64,000 bases of DNA from Immersiella caudata (taxonomy: Eukaryota > Ascomycota > Sordariomycetes > Sordariales > Lasiosphaeriaceae). The DNA lies in contig JAULSU010000007.1 in NCBI GenBank assembly GCA_030512335.1, positions 2,728,001 through 2,792,000 on the forward strand, in the 5' to 3' direction. A model generated the notes under the pieces. That model ran no database searches and was not told the origin of the DNA. It saw nothing but the letters and a program-made list of their open reading frames with translations. Shown one piece after another: positions 21,756 through 35,557 of this stretch. Position 1 is the first letter of the stretch. Each line of letters begins with the position of its first letter. The translations under genes were made by a program, and so were the position numbers.

Positions 21756-22673
21756 CCTCGAAATAGTGTCGACGTAATACAAACGACAGGTCTGGTATCC
21801 TTGAGCTCGTTTGCGGGCGAGATGGTGAGAAGCGGCTTGGCGGCGAGGCAGCTGTCCTATGTCGAGACGCTAGAGTCTGGCTTCATGGCGCGGGTTGCGC
21901 CATGAACAGAAAGGGTTGACGATAGATGGAGCAGGCCGTGACATATAACCGCACTCTACGCACAAAGGGTTCAGAACATCGAGGGAGCCTAGTATGATGA
22001 CAGGTATGTTGTGTCATTTGGCATCTCGGGGGAACCAACAGGTCGGTAACGTCCTGCCCTACCACGAGTGCCCTACTGCCACGCATTGAAATTATCCGGG
22101 GGCATGTTTGTAAAGAGGGCAAAAGATGTGCTCGGTTGATGGTTTGCCCGACGCAGTAACCTGACTGATCCGGGCACAATCTGCGGTGCATTCTAAAAGA
22201 CTCATCTTGTCATTGGGTCAACTTTCAGCTACAGAGGCCTCCATATTTCATCTGCGGCACAGACAAAAAGCAGAACGGCACAGAGCTTGTGATACTCCAA
22301 AGACGCGTTTACGAACCGTCGGTTAGACTGAGAAGCACCACCAAAAAGAAAAGAATTGACGACCAACAACTTGACATCCCGTCTTGGCAGGGCAGCCGCC
22401 GCTACCGGTAACTTTTGGTGGGGATGGGAACCTCGATGACGGCATTTGATACGATTCGAAGTTGAAATTAGGTTTGACTGTCACCCCTCTTGGAGTGTTG
22501 AGATAGAACACACTCCTGTTGACACATGCCCACAATCAAACTCGAGACTCAACGAAACTACCTATCATTACACCCATCATCATCGACTCGTGACTGAAGG
22601 ACAACCTGGCTCGCTTAGTGTACGAGCATGTAAAGTGAACGCCCCAACGCCTACCAAGGAGTCAGCCCACTGG
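21756..22673. other. Intergenic stretch
   Basis: About 900 bases. Possible upstream traces of the decayed membrane protein gene end near 21850; otherwise nothing is seen. Confidence 0.4.
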
Positions 22674-24094
22674 CTACTCTTTCTTTCCCTTCTCCGACTC
22701 TCTCTTGCCCTCTCCTGACTCCTTATCTTGCCCAACATTCTTGTTCGCGTTGTCATCCTTTCGCTTGGCTTGGTCGCCCTCGGGCTCAGGCTTCTTAGTC
22801 TTTCCCTCCTCCTTGCTATCTTTGCTCTCCTTGCCCTCCTTGCTATCTTTGCTCTCCTTGCCCTCCTTGCCATCTTTGCTCTCCTTTCCATCCTTTTTAT
22901 TCTTTCCATCCTTGCCCTTCACAGCCTTCATCTTCTCCTCTTCCTCCTCTTTCTTTTTCTCCTCTTCCTTCTTTCTCTTCTCTTCCTCCTCCTTCTCCTT
23001 CTTCAACCTCATTCTCTCTTGCTCCTCCTCCTTGGCCCAATCGTGACGCTTGCCATCATCCGGATCAGCCTGCTGCAACAACTGCTCCATGTCGCTCTTC
23101 CTCAACCGCGCGCGGTTTTCGCCGACCTTGGCGCGTCCGACCAAACTAATAAAGATGGCAGCGCCGACCACGGCCGTCAAAACCCAGCGGTACGTTCCAT
23201 ACCATTGCGGTGCCCAGCCTCTGGTCGTTGCGCGCGCGTCCGCTAGATAGAGGAACGTGAAGGAGAGGAATTGCGTCGTCAGAGCCCAGTGGACGGGCAT
23301 GAAGACTGTTGGCCACGCAACGGCTGGCGCGAGGACACCAACTGCGTATCGGAATCGTGTTCGGTTGTGTGACGCGCTCTTCTCGGCGAATTCCAGACCC
23401 CAGTGGATGGCGCCGAGAAAGGAGATGATCACTGCGCCGTAGCCAACTTGGATTGGCTCGAGGAGGTGGAGCCAGTGGGCTGCGGTCTCGTGCGAGACGA
23501 GAATCGAGTTCAGAATATTGGAGCTTGTCGGCCATGTGGTGTTGAGGTTCCAGGAAAGGTAGAGTGTTGCGATCGAAGTCCCCATGTAGGGAAGGGTTCC
23601 CGCGAGACCCAGAGTGTAGGGCTCTTTGGGGACGGTTTTGAGGGCGAACGCCTCCTGGAAAGTGTGCTGTGAGGGGAGTCGTGTCAGTGCATCGTTCATT
23701 CAGCGCACTAATTGGGAGGGTAACCTACCACATCGCTCTTGAGACCCTTCAAAAAGTCCTCATCTGTCGATTTGCTGGGCGCTTGACCGTTTTCCAGAAG
23801 TGGGCGCACCGAAGATGCGGTGGAGACTTCATCCGGGCGAGCTTCCAGCGGCTGCTGAGCTACCTTCTTCTCGCGTTCCTTGAGCTCACCAGGAGTTGGC
23901 TGCAACGGGGTTTTGGAGGAGAAACTAGTTTGGAGAACGAGAGGAATTGGCCTTCTAGCTGGCACTTTGGCTGGCGTAGGATGCAGATGCAAACTTGAAG
24001 ACGCGGAGAGCGGGAGCTTCGCCTGTCGAAGCGGAGCTCGGCCCGCGAGTCCCAGCTTGTTGACAGAGAGAAGCGGTCGTGTTGTGCGCAACAT
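22674..24094 (-). CDS. DUF3429 mitochondrial membrane protein, two exons, 452 aa
   Basis: Exon 1 is 24094-23729 and exon 2 is 23666-22674; the 62 nt intron is GTAGGT to CACAG, phase 0. The N-terminus (MLRTTRPLLSVNKLGLAGRA) is basic and without acids, a good mitochondrial targeting sequence. The DUF3429 core starts YTLGLAGTLPYMGTSIATLY and continues LLEPIQVGYGAVIISFLGAI, HWGLEF, RYAVGVLAPAVAWPTVFMPV, FTFLYLADARATTRGWAPQW and YGTYRWVLT, giving five or so membrane helices. The family (TMEM69-like) is an inner mitochondrial membrane protein of unknown function. The last 140 residues are a Lys/Glu-rich coiled coil with tandem KEGKESKDSKE units, longer than in many relatives. Transcribed divergently from VPS13 about 1 kb away. 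Confidence 0.88.
22795..22895 (-). repeat. Tandem repeat inside the DUF3429 tail
   Basis: On the coding strand, 24-nt units encode KEGKESKDS in near-identical copies, followed by weaker copies. The array is in frame and probably varies in copy number between strains. Confidence 0.75.
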
Positions 24095-25079
24095 CTTGGA
24101 TACAGAAGAGATTGCTTCAATTGCAGATTAAACAGCGAAGCAAGAAACACAGGGCAATCACAAGCAAAGAAGAGAAATTATTTGCACTATCTGCTCAAAG
24201 AATCCATCCGGGTTTGTGTCCTGCCGCCCTGGCAGTTGTGCTGCCAGTGACGTAATTGACGAGCTGAGGGGCAGCAGGGGTCAACAATCGATTGAGATGT
24301 TAGAGTCACCCCCCGTGTGGATCGAGAATGGCTTGCAACCCCCTGAACATTTCCTTCGCCGTCGCACAGCATTGCTTACGATGCGGGTTCGTGGGCCTGT
24401 GAGACCTCGAATTTCAGGAAACAGAATGTCGAAATGACTGGAATGTCCCGATCATGACCGTTTGCCTGGTCGAGAAGTTGTGAGTGGTGCTGTTTGCCTC
24501 TTCATCGTTGGATGGGATTGCTCCACCCCCACCGTGTGGGGTCCCCCGCCGTTGGGGAGTCAGCGGGGCTCCGCTTTGTGCGCCTGGCATCAGCGAGGCG
24601 GCCCAAGCTTCGGCTCCCAAATGGAAGAGCCCGCGCGTCAGTCGTCATAGGCGCAGGCTCCCAGTTGATCTGGAAACCGGACACCACAAGCAGCGTGGCT
24701 TGGTGTGGCCAAGATACCTTCGAAGCACCTAGTTTTACCTATAGAATTGCCCATCTTTCTCCCCGTGCGGGTTTTTGCAGCGTCTCAATCGGACCTGCTC
24801 CCTCAAAGCGTCGAACGGTTGGAAAGCCGAGAACTGCGACCGAAGCCGAACCCCGCGACACCAAGCAGAGAGCCAGACGCAGCACCCATGACGCCAGTGT
24901 CACCGTTCTGTCTGGCATGAGTTGGGCGGAAATCGCGAAGTCGCCCCATACTGCAAACTGCGAGCACCCTCGCCCCTTTTGAACACGGCGCGCCGAACCC
25001 TCGATGCCGCTCTCGCGACGCCCACGATAGACTTTGACCACGATTGCCCCGGCCTGGGTTACGGCAACCCACATTCGCC
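24095..25079. other. Divergent promoter region (DUF3429 / VPS13)
   Basis: About 1 kb between two divergent housekeeping-type genes. No further gene is seen; no clear TATA box. Confidence 0.5.
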
Positions 25080-28000
25080 ATGTTGGAGGGCCTGGTAGCG
25101 GGGCTGTTGAACCGCTTCCTGGGCATGTATGTCAAGAACTTCGACCCGACACAGCTCAAGGTTGGCATCTGGGGCGGAGACGTCAAGCTCCGCGATCTTG
25201 AGCTCCGTAGGGAAGCCCTCGACCAGCTCAAGCTCCCCATTAACGTCATCGAAGGCCACCTCGGCCAGCTCACCCTGACGATTCCCTGGTCGAACTTGCG
25301 CGGGGCCCCCGTCAAGATCTACATCGAGGATGTCTACCTCCTCGCGTCGCCCAAGGAGGAGGCCGAGTACAACGAGGAAGAGGAGGAGAGGCGGAAGCAG
25401 CGGATCAAGATGGAGAAGCTCGACTCGGCTGAACTCCTGAAGGAAAGATCCCAGGAAGGCCTCAGCGCCGAGGAACAGAAACGCACGCAGAGCTTCACCG
25501 AGAGTCTCGTCACGAAGATTGTCGACAACCTGCAAGTCACAGTCAAGAACATCCACGTACGGTACGAGGACGCCATCTCGGCCCCGGGCCACCCCTTTGC
25601 GCTGGGTATCACATTAGAGGAGTTCAGCGCCGTCAGCACCGACGGCGAGTGGAAGCCCACGTTCATCCAAGACTCAACGAAGACGACGCACAAGCTGGCG
25701 AAGCTAGAGGCGCTCGCCGTGTACTGGAATACAGACACCAAGCTCTTGGGTCCGGGACGAGAAGTCCACACCCCTGGCACGGAGACGACGCCGCATGACG
25801 AAATGCTCGAGAGCTTTCGGTCGATGATCGTCAGGGGAGAGCAAGAACTCTCCGGCAGCCACCAGTTCATCCTGAAACCAGTCTCGGGCCTGGCACGAAT
25901 TGAGCTCGACAAGACGGGGAGCGCACAAGTGCCAAAGTTCAAGGCAAATCTGCTGTTTGACGAGATCGGGTTGGTGCTGGATGACCACCAATATCGAGAC
26001 GCCTTGATGATGGTGGACCTTTTCCACTATTTCATCCGACATCAGGAGTACAAAAAGTACCAGCCAAAGGGCGTCAGACCAAAAGAAGATCCTCGAGCAT
26101 GGTTGCAGTTCGCCGGCAACGCCATCCTCAGCAAGATCCACGAACGAAACAGGAGGTGGTCGTGGGAGTACTTCAAAGAGCGGCGGGATGACAGAAGGCG
26201 GTACATCGAGTTGTTCAAGAAGAAGAAGCAAAACCAGCAGTTGTCATCCCAGGAGAATGACGATCTGAACAAGTTGGAGTGGAAGCTCGACTACGAGGAT
26301 CTCCGCTTCTGGAGGTCACTGGCCCGCAACCAGCTCAAGCGGGAGAACGCCGAAGCCCTTCGTAACCGCCCTCCTCCAGAACAACAGCCGCAGCAGCAGG
26401 GCTGGTTGGCGTGGGCCTGGGGCTCCAAGCCTCAGCCTCAGGAGAAACAAGACGAGGACGAGAATCTCCAGATCACGGAGGAGCAACGCAAGGAGCTCTA
26501 CGAGGTCATCGACTGGGACGAGAAGACTGCTCTCGCCGCCGACGTGGATGTGCCAAGAGACACTGTTAAGATGCAGATCGAAGCCTCCCTCAGCACCGGC
26601 AGCTTCACTCTCAAACAGGATCCCCACAGCGACTCCAAGGATCTCATAAGCCTCCACTTCGACGTCTTCAAGGCCAAAGGCTTGAAGCGTCCCGACTCTT
26701 TCCTCGCCGACATCAGCTTGGGCGGCTTGCGTGTCAACGACGGCACTACTCCTAACACGATGTACAAGGAGATTGTTCGCGTGAAGGACGCCCCGCAGAA
26801 CAAAGCGCTAAGGAGGTTATCTATTGCGGAGCTTGAGAAGACGGAGGACGAGGCATTCTTCCACTTCCAGCTCGAGCAGAATCCTTTGGATGGTCAAGGT
26901 GACATCGCGCTCACTGCCAAGCTGAACCCCCTCGAGATTGTCTGGAACCCCAATGTTGTTGTGGGAGTTGTCGACTTCTTCCGCCCCCCTGAGCGACACA
27001 TGGAGTCCATCAACGCCCTGCTAGAGACCGCTGGAGCTACGGTTGAGGGTCTACGCGAGCAGACACGGGCAGGGCTGGAGTTTGCGCTCGAGGAGCACAA
27101 GACTGTCAACGCCAAGTTGGACCTCCAGGCTCCTCTCATCATTATTCCAGAAAGCGTCACGAAGAAGACCTCAACGTGCATCATCCTTGATGCTGGTCAC
27201 ATCAGCGTCAACAGCGAGCTCGTGGACAAGGACACTATGAAGGAGATCCAGTCCAAGCAGAACCAGACATACACTGACCAAGACCTCAAGCGCCTTGAAT
27301 CGCTGATGTACGACCGCTTTCTGGTCAAACTCACATCGACACAGCTCCTGATTGGACCGTCCGTGGAGGAAACCAAGGGACAGTTGGAGGAGCAGGAGGA
27401 CAAGCTTATGATGCGTGTTGTCGACAAAATCAACGTCGACTTCGTAGTTGAGACGTCCATTCTCCCCAAAGCTCCGAATCTTACCAAGCTTCGGGTCTCA
27501 GGTCACCTTCCTGTCCTTCACGCCTCCGCCTCAGACGCAAAGTACAAGAGCTTGATGAGGATCATCGACGTCGCCATCCCAAAAATAGGGCAGGACCAAA
27601 CACCCCAGGAACCCCGTCCGCCTAAGAGGCCTCGTCTTCTCAGCAATGCTTCCAGTCGCTCTGGCAGGAAACGAGCGTCCTCCCAGTTCCTGCCTTTCAC
27701 CATGCAACAACAAGCCATCATCCTTAACGATGACGACCTCGAAGACGACGATGATAAGTTCCACGACGCTAAAGACGGATCGGCCAACGAGCATCTCAGG
27801 ATGCAGCAGCGAATATTCGAGTTCAAGTTTGCCGTAGACAAGCTCAAGGGGTCTTTGTACCGGAGCGATCCCGACAAAAAGAAGCCGGATCAGCTGCTGG
27901 TAGATCTCGTTGCCGAGCATTTTGACCTCGAATTCTACCTTCGTCCGTACGACATGGCTGCCGAGGTCTCGCTTGGCTCGGTCACCATGGACGACTTTGT

Positions 28001-31000
28001 AGACAATCCTCCTGCCGAGTTCAAGTCGATCGTCTCCTCAGGGGACCCAGAAGACCGACAGCAAAAGAGGGACCTCGTCCATGTAAAGTTCGTTAGGGTC
28101 AAGAAGGAGTCACCCGAGTTCATGCCGGTGTATGAAGGTGTTGAGATGAACGTCGACGTCGCGGTCTCCACCATCAATCTCGTAGTAACGCGTAAGACGC
28201 TCCTCACGCTCCTGGACTTTATCCTCATCACCTTCACAAACAATGAGGCGGGTGAGCCACAGCAAAATGCGATCACGGACACCGGTTCAGAGACAAACGT
28301 TCAAATCCAGCCAGCTGCACCAGCCCAGCAGGGTGAAGCGGGGGCTATCCGGGTGAAAGTCGACCTCAAGAGTATCCGCCTCATTCTCAACAACGACGGC
28401 ATCCGGCTGGCCACGCTGTCCTTCAACCACGCCGACGTCGGAGTATTCCTTCTTGGTAAGACCATGCGGGTGTCGACAAAGCTTGGCAATCTCAGCTTGG
28501 TCGACGACGTCAACCTCGGTGTTTCTGAGAGCTCCGGCCTTCGACAGCTCGTCACAATCCAGGGCGAGGAGCTTGCCGACTTCCGCTACGAGACGTTTGA
28601 CTCTGCGAAGAAGGAGCTGTATCCCGGCTACGACTCGTCTATCTACCTGCGCGCCGGCTCTATCAAGCTGAACTTCATCGAAGAGCCGTTCCGCAAGATC
28701 GTCGACTTTCTGGTCAAGTTTGGGAAGATGCAGGCCATCTACAACGCCGCCCGCCAGGCCGCTGCCAACCAGGCGAACCAACTCCAGCAAAGCCAAAGCC
28801 GCATCAAGTTTGACGTCGTGGTCAAAACCCCGATCGTGGTTTTCCCGCGTGCTGTGGTCCCTGAGACACCGAAGCGTGATGTGATTACAGCCTACCTGGG
28901 TGAAATCTATGCGCAGAACAAGTTTACACCGCTTGATGACTCGGAAGACTCAGAGATCGCGATGAAGCTCACTGCAGGCATCCGCAACATCAGAATGACG
29001 TCCAAATTCCACTACTCCAACGACCGGGAGGAAGAGCTGGAGCTCATCGACCATGTTGACCTTGGCTTCAAGATCACATATGCCGAGCACAAAGAAGGCA
29101 TCAAGAGGCCAGACCTCGAGATTGAAGGCAACATGACGGACATAAACTTGCGCATCACGCCATACCAACTTCGGTCACTGCTCGAGATTTCCCGGTCTGT
29201 ACCAGCTGCATTCTCCGGAGACTCGGACGAGAAGACGGCTGAGGCAGAACGGGACGTCGACAACGCCACCCTAGAGAGAGCTAGAACTATGTCTGGGTTT
29301 GGCAACGAAGGAAAGGAGCAGTTGATTGATATGAGTCCGGAGCTGGGAACGCATGGAGTGGCGTGGACAAAGCTGGATCTTATCTTCAAGGTCAGCACCA
29401 TCGGCTTGGAACTGATCAACGCCCCTGAGGACGGTCCTGTCGGGGACCTTGACGCTGCCAGCCTCTCCAAGTTCAGCCTGGACTCCAGCCAGCTGAAGAC
29501 TCGTATGGACTCAAACGGCAGTCTTGAGGCTGAGTTTGTGATCCAGTCCTTCACGATCTATGACACTCGCCAGCGGGAGACCAACAAATTCCGGCGCATC
29601 ATGACTAGCGGCAATAAGAGTGTTCAGCAGTTCATGGCGAGCATCACCATGTCCGGGGGCAAGGACCGTAGCATTATTGCTATGGTGGCGGTCGACAGCC
29701 CTCGCGTCATCTTCGCGCTCGACTACCTCTTCGCCATCCAGCACTTTGTCACCACTGGGTTGCAGGTGCAAGAGCCAGTGGTCCCCGAGCCTGACAAGAC
29801 TCCACTTGAGAGCCCGGACGAGAGCGAGACCGACTCGATGCGGGTATCGTTCACTGGACGGCGGTCGCAGGAGGCCGGGAGCCAGTTTGTCGACACCCGG
29901 GATGTCGAGGGGGAGCCGAAGAAGAGCGAGTCTCAGATGACTATCGCATATCGGGTCAACGTTGTTGATGCTCAAGTCATCTTGATTGCCAACCCGCTGA
30001 GCACCAACTCAGAAGCCATTGTTCTGGGAACCAAGCAGGTCCTACTTTCACAACAACACGCCCTGACGTTCCAGGTCTCACAATGCGGCATGTTCCTCTG
30101 TCGTATGGATCGGTTCGACGACTCACGGCTCAGGATCATCGACGATTTCTCCGTCCAGATGTCCATGGACACTTCGAAACCGTTCATCACCAGTATCCAT
30201 GTCGACATTGATCCTTTGATCCTCAGGCTGTCGCTGCGAGACATCCTTCTCGTCATGCAGACTATTGCCAAGGCTTCAGAGCTTTCGGGGACTGATCCAA
30301 AGCAACCTGCCAGCAAGGCCTCTGACCAAAAGGCCAAGCAGCTGACCGCAGCTGGCTTGAAGCAAAGGACAGCGAGCGGCAAAGGTGCTTCAACACTGGC
30401 CGGCAGGACCCGGGCAGGAAGCAAGAGTGGGAAGACGGCCCTGACACAGTCGCAGCGAGGAGGACCGCCGCAGCCTCATGACGTCGCCAAGACCCCTTCG
30501 CGATACGAAGAGCTCACGGCCACGATAGACGGCATCCGTGTCGTACTCATCGGCGACCTCCATGAACTGCCCATCCTCGACCTGAGCATCAAGAGATTCA
30601 CCACTACCGCTGAGAACTGGTCGGCCAATCTCAAGGCTGAGGCCGCGATCGAGATGTACACCAACATCTACAACTTCGCCAAGTCCGCATGGGAGCCTCT
30701 CATTGAGCCTTGGCACGTGGGATTTGGTGTAGCAAGGGAGCAGAGCACTGGTCTCATGTCAGTTGATGTCTCGTCGAAGCGGAACTTTGACGTGACTATC
30801 ACGACTGCCACGATTGCACTCGCATCAAAGTCCTTTGCGTTCCTCACGCAAGACCAAGATGTGCTGAGCAAGCCTCGCGGTACTGAGGCTCCATACCGAA
30901 TTCGCAACTACACCGGGTTCGACGTCGTTGTGCATGCCAAGCGACAGAGCAGCGATGAAAACACTACCCTGCGCCTCGACGACGGCCAGGAAGCGCCGTG

Positions 31001-34000
31001 GAGCTTCGAGGACTGGGAGAAGATGCGCGAGAGCCTCGTTTCCGAGAGCGCGAGCGCGACCAGCATTGCTTTGCAACTTGAAGGGAGCGGCTTTGACCCT
31101 GTGAAGAGCATCCGGCTCAGTCGAGAGGGCGAATTTATATACCCCCTTCGACCCAAGGCAGACCAGGTGCTGCACAAGCTGTTGGTCGAGGTCAAGCTTG
31201 GAGCTGACAACGTTAAATATGTCACCCTGCGCAGCCCACTTCTCGTCGAGAACGAAACCGACATTCCCGTGGAGTTGGGCGTCTACGATGCCCAAGAAGG
31301 CCACCTGCTCAAGATAGAAAAGATTGCTCCTGGGGAGAGTAGGCCAGCTCCGGTGGGAGCTGTCTACCTGAAGAGCTTGCTCATTCGGCCGGATCCTGGG
31401 TTTGGTTATGGATGGAGCAACGAGTCGCTGTGGTGGAGAGACTTGCTCAAGCGACCCACGAGAACTTTGGTGTGCAAGGGGGAGCACAGCGAACCTTTTT
31501 ACTTCCAGATGTCTGCGCGATACGACCGGGCCAACCCTATGACCAAGTGAGTCCTCCCACCTCCTCATGAAACTCAACTGCTGACATCACACAGAAACTA
31601 TCCTTATATGCGGTTGAAGATCTCCGCCCCTATCACCCTGGAGAACCTCCTCCCGTTCGACTTCAAGTACCGCATCTATGATAAGAACACCAAGAAGGAC
31701 TGGTCGAACTTCCTACGCAAGGGTGGTGTCAGCCCTATCCATGTCGTTGAGCTGTCTCACCTGTTGCTGCTCAGCATTGACATGCAAGACACGACCTTCA
31801 AGCCGAGCGAATTTGCCATCATCAACTCTGGGAACTCGGACGACTTCAAGAAGGAGTCACAACTTATCTGCAAGGATGATAGCGGCCTCACCCTGAACCT
31901 CAAACTACACTACTTCCGCATCCATGATGGTGGCGGTGCCTTCAAAGTCACCGTCTACAGTCCCTATATCATCTTGAACAAGACAGGGTTGGACCTGAGC
32001 ATCCGATCGAAGGGCTTCATCCAGCAATCCAAGGCTGCAGCGACTCAGCCTCTGGTCGATATCTCGGATGAGCACCAACGAAAGGCCCAACCCATGATGT
32101 TCTCATTCAACAATGACGACCACAAAAACCGTGCGCTCCTCAAAGTTAGCGACTCGGATTGGAGCAAACCTCAGAGTTTCGACGCCATTGGCAGTACCGC
32201 GGAGTTGGTGCTGCACTCGCCTACTCGCAACGCAGAAGTCCACCTCGGCCTCACAGTCGACTCTGGCAATGGCAAGTACAAGATGGTCAAGACGGTGACG
32301 TTTGCTCCCCGCTACGTCATCCAGAACAAGCTGGGCGAAGACATCAACATTCGTGAACCAAGCTCGTCAGGTCTCCTGCCACTGAAGGGCGGCGCGCTGC
32401 GGCCACTCCACTTCCTCCAGAGGGGCGCTGTCAAGCAGCTCTGTCTCTGCTACCCTGGCGTCAACAACCAGTGGACAGCGCCTTTCAACATCTCTGATCT
32501 GGGTACCACACATATCAAGATCGCGAAGGCGGGTCAGCGGCAGAAGCTCATTCGTGTCGAGGTTCTCATGGAGGACGCTACCATCTTCCTCAACCTCAGC
32601 ATGGAGACCAAGAACTGGCCCTTCTCCATGCGCAATGAGAGCGACACGGAATTCACCTTCTACCAAGCCAATCCCAACGTCGACGAAGACGGCATCGAGG
32701 ATCGATCTGGTTGGAGGCCGGTTAGGTATCGGCTTCCCCCGCGCAGCATCATGCCGTACGCCTGGGATTTCCCGGCCGCCAAGCACAAGGAGATCTGCAT
32801 CAGCGCATACAACAAGGAGCGCCATGTCAAGCTGGCCGAGATTGGTAACCTGATGCCCATGAAGTTTGTGGGCACGAATGGGCAGTCCAAGATCATCGAT
32901 ATCAACGTGACTGCCGACGGGCCGACCCAAACCCTGATCCTGTCCAACTTCAAGGCTTCCAAGAGTCTGTACCGCCAGCGGTCCGGCGCAGGGTCGAACA
33001 GCCGCGAAGTCTTCGAGGCGAAGGAGCTTGACACCGGCACAACTTTCAGAGCGCAGCTCAAGCTCGCCGGTATTGGAGTGTCCTTGATTAATTCCCAGCT
33101 CAAGGAACTCGCATATCTCACCTTCCGCGATGTTCAGCTTCGGTACAGCGATTCACCTCTGTATCAGACCATCAGTCTTGCTGTCAAGTGGATCCAGATC
33201 GACAACCAGCTCTACGGAGGGATATTCCCCATGATCCTGTACCCTAGCGTGGTACCGAAGCGAGCGCAGGAGATTGAGGCACACCCGTCGCTCCATGCCA
33301 TGGTCACCCGAGTCAAGGATGACTCCTATGGTGTCGAGTACATCAAGTACGCGACGGTTCTTCTCCAAGAGATGACGGTGGAGCTGGATGAAGACTTCAT
33401 CTACGCTGTCCTCGACTTCTCCAAGGTGCCTGGCGTGTCATGGTCAGCGGCGGACGAAGAGGACAAGCTTTGCGATGACAACATCGACATACCGGAGCCA
33501 AAGGGGCAGCAAGCGGGCAGAGACATCTACTTTGAGGTGTTGAACATCCAGCCGATGCAGCTGGATCTCTCCTTCGTCCGAACGGAGCGCGTCAACGTCG
33601 AGGACAAGACATCATCCCGGAATCCCGTCATGTTCTTCTTCAACGTCATGACCATGGCCATCGGCAACATCAACGACGCGCCGGTCCGATTCAACGCCTT
33701 GATGCTCGAGAACGTGCGGGTGTCCATTCCGGTGCTCCTTCAGAACGTGTCGAATCACTACAGCCAAGAAGCGCTCTACCAGATCCACAAGATTCTGGGC
33801 AGCGCCGACTTCCTGGGCAATCCTGTTGGCCTGTTCAACAACATCAGTTCCGGATTTGCCGACATCTTCTACGAGCCATACCAAGGCCTCATCATGTCCG
33901 ATAAGCCAGAAGACTTTGGTATTGGTCTCGCCCGCGGTGCCGGCTCGTTCTTCAAGAAATCGGTCTATGGCTTCAGCGATTCGTTCTCCAAAGTCACGGG

Positions 34001-34739
34001 CAGCTTCGCCAAGGGCCTGGCGGCTGCCACCATGGATAAGCAATTCCAAGACCGTCGACGTATCACTCGTGCCCGCAACAGGCCAAAACACGCCATTTTC
34101 GGTGTCACTGCTGGCGCCAACAGCCTCTTCACCTCAGTGGCCTCCGGCGTGGGCGGCCTTGCCCGGAAACCACTCGAGGGCGCAGAACAGGAAGGCGCTC
34201 TCGGCTTTTTCAAGGGCATCGGCAAGGGCGTCGTCGGCCTCGCCACAAAACCTGCCATCGGCGTCCTCGACTTCGCATCCAACGTTAGCGAAGGCGTCCG
34301 CAACACCACCACTGTCTTCGACGGCACCGAACTCGACCGTGTCCGACTCCCAAGGTACATCCCCGGCGACGGCATCGTCCGTCCCTACAGCCAGCGCGAG
34401 GCCCTCGGGCAGTCCTGGCTCAAGCAAGTTGATAACGGCAAATACTTTGACGAGCAGTACATTGCGCACCTCGAGCTGCCAACGGAGGATATGGTGGTGA
34501 TGGTGACGTACGCGAGGATCTTGCTGATTAGGAGCCGACGGTTGCAGACGGAGTGGGACGTGCCGTTGAAGGATGTGCAGACGATTGCGAAGGAGAGGAC
34601 GGGGTTGAGCTTAACGCTGAGAGGGGGGACTAATGGGCCGTTTATCCCCATTGGGCAGGAGAGCGGGAGGACGTTTATTTATAAGATGGTGGCGGTGGCG
34701 GTGGAGGAGTTTAATCGGAGGTTTAGGGGGTTGGAGTGA
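25080..34739 (+). CDS. VPS13: VPS13 lipid-transfer protein, two exons, 3203 aa
   Basis: Exon 1 is 25080-31546 and exon 2 is 31595-34739; the 48 nt intron (GTGAGT, CTGAC, ACAG) is phase 2. VPS13 is a bridge-like protein that channels phospholipids between membranes at contact sites (ER, mitochondria, vacuole/endosome, prospore membrane). The start MLEGLVAGLLNRFLGMYVKN with LKVGIWGGDVKLRDLELR is the chorein-N domain that docks to the donor membrane. The long middle forms the hydrophobic groove. From about residue 2160 (LENLLPFDFKYRIYDKNTKK) comes the VAB/SHR-binding region, which recognises adaptor PxP motifs. Near the C-terminus are the conserved GLARGAGSFFKKSVYGFSDS stretch, the VGGLARKPLEGAEQEG block and a final PH-like domain. 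Length fits fungal VPS13. The longest gene of the window is fully open, a useful control for sequence quality. Confidence 0.97.
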
Positions 34740-35557
34740 GGGGAACGAGTGAAGGGGAGGGTTGAAGAGCATAGTGAACTGAGAAGGTGGGAAGGAATGG
34801 TAGGGAGGAAGGGAGGAACAGGGTAGAAGTATATTCAGGGATGGGATAAAATGCATTGCTGCAGGACGGGTGTGCTTTGAACCTGGTATTGATCGAAGAG
34901 CACAAGCAAGGATTGGGATGGCTTCGGCGGGACGGTTGTTGTCGTTGTGCTTTGGTGTATGAGTCTCTGATTAGATTTTTACTTGGATCTATTTGTTTAA
35001 AGAATCGTTGCTGTGTCTGTGAAGTGGAAGACTCGTGTGTGAGGTGGTGCTGAAGGTCAGACAGGTAAGGGGCAGTGGCTCCTTGCGTCTGCCCCTGATG
35101 TCAACAAGGGCGACCGAGATGTTAAAAAGTGGGGCATTTAAGGGTTGCCCCAGCAATTGTTTGGTGTGTCAAGGGGAAGAAAGCCCATCTGGTGCGATTG
35201 GAAGGCGCGGCAGACTGGGATAAATTCTGCGTTTGCCAGGCTGGAGCTGCTGGATTTCCTTAAGCAGACATGTTTTCGACTGCGATTTTTCAGATTTGGC
35301 GTGCAACGCCCGCTGGAGGCATTTTGTCTGCACCTCGCATGACGGCGTCCAACCGCAAGCTTCCCCGCAGATGCAGCGAAGGCGATGGCTGTGAACTCGG
35401 GGTGTTCCGCACATTCCGCGCATCGCACCAATCATTTTCTTGAGCGGCTGATAAGGGACCCCGCGGTCAGGCAGAAACGAACACCTGTCAAGGGCGGCTT
35501 CACCACCATCCTCAACCTCGACCGCAACCTCGAACTCTTTCAGTCCCCGATCTGACC
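34740..35557. other. Intergenic stretch
   Basis: About 800 bases: the VPS13 3' region and the leader of the decayed HET gene. No separate gene is seen. Confidence 0.5.

Noticed and set aside
22705..23246. Very hydrophobic plus-strand ORFs looking like membrane proteins
   Set aside because: Antisense of the Lys/Glu repeat tail of the DUF3429 gene; the Leu/Phe/Ser pattern is forced by the repeat.
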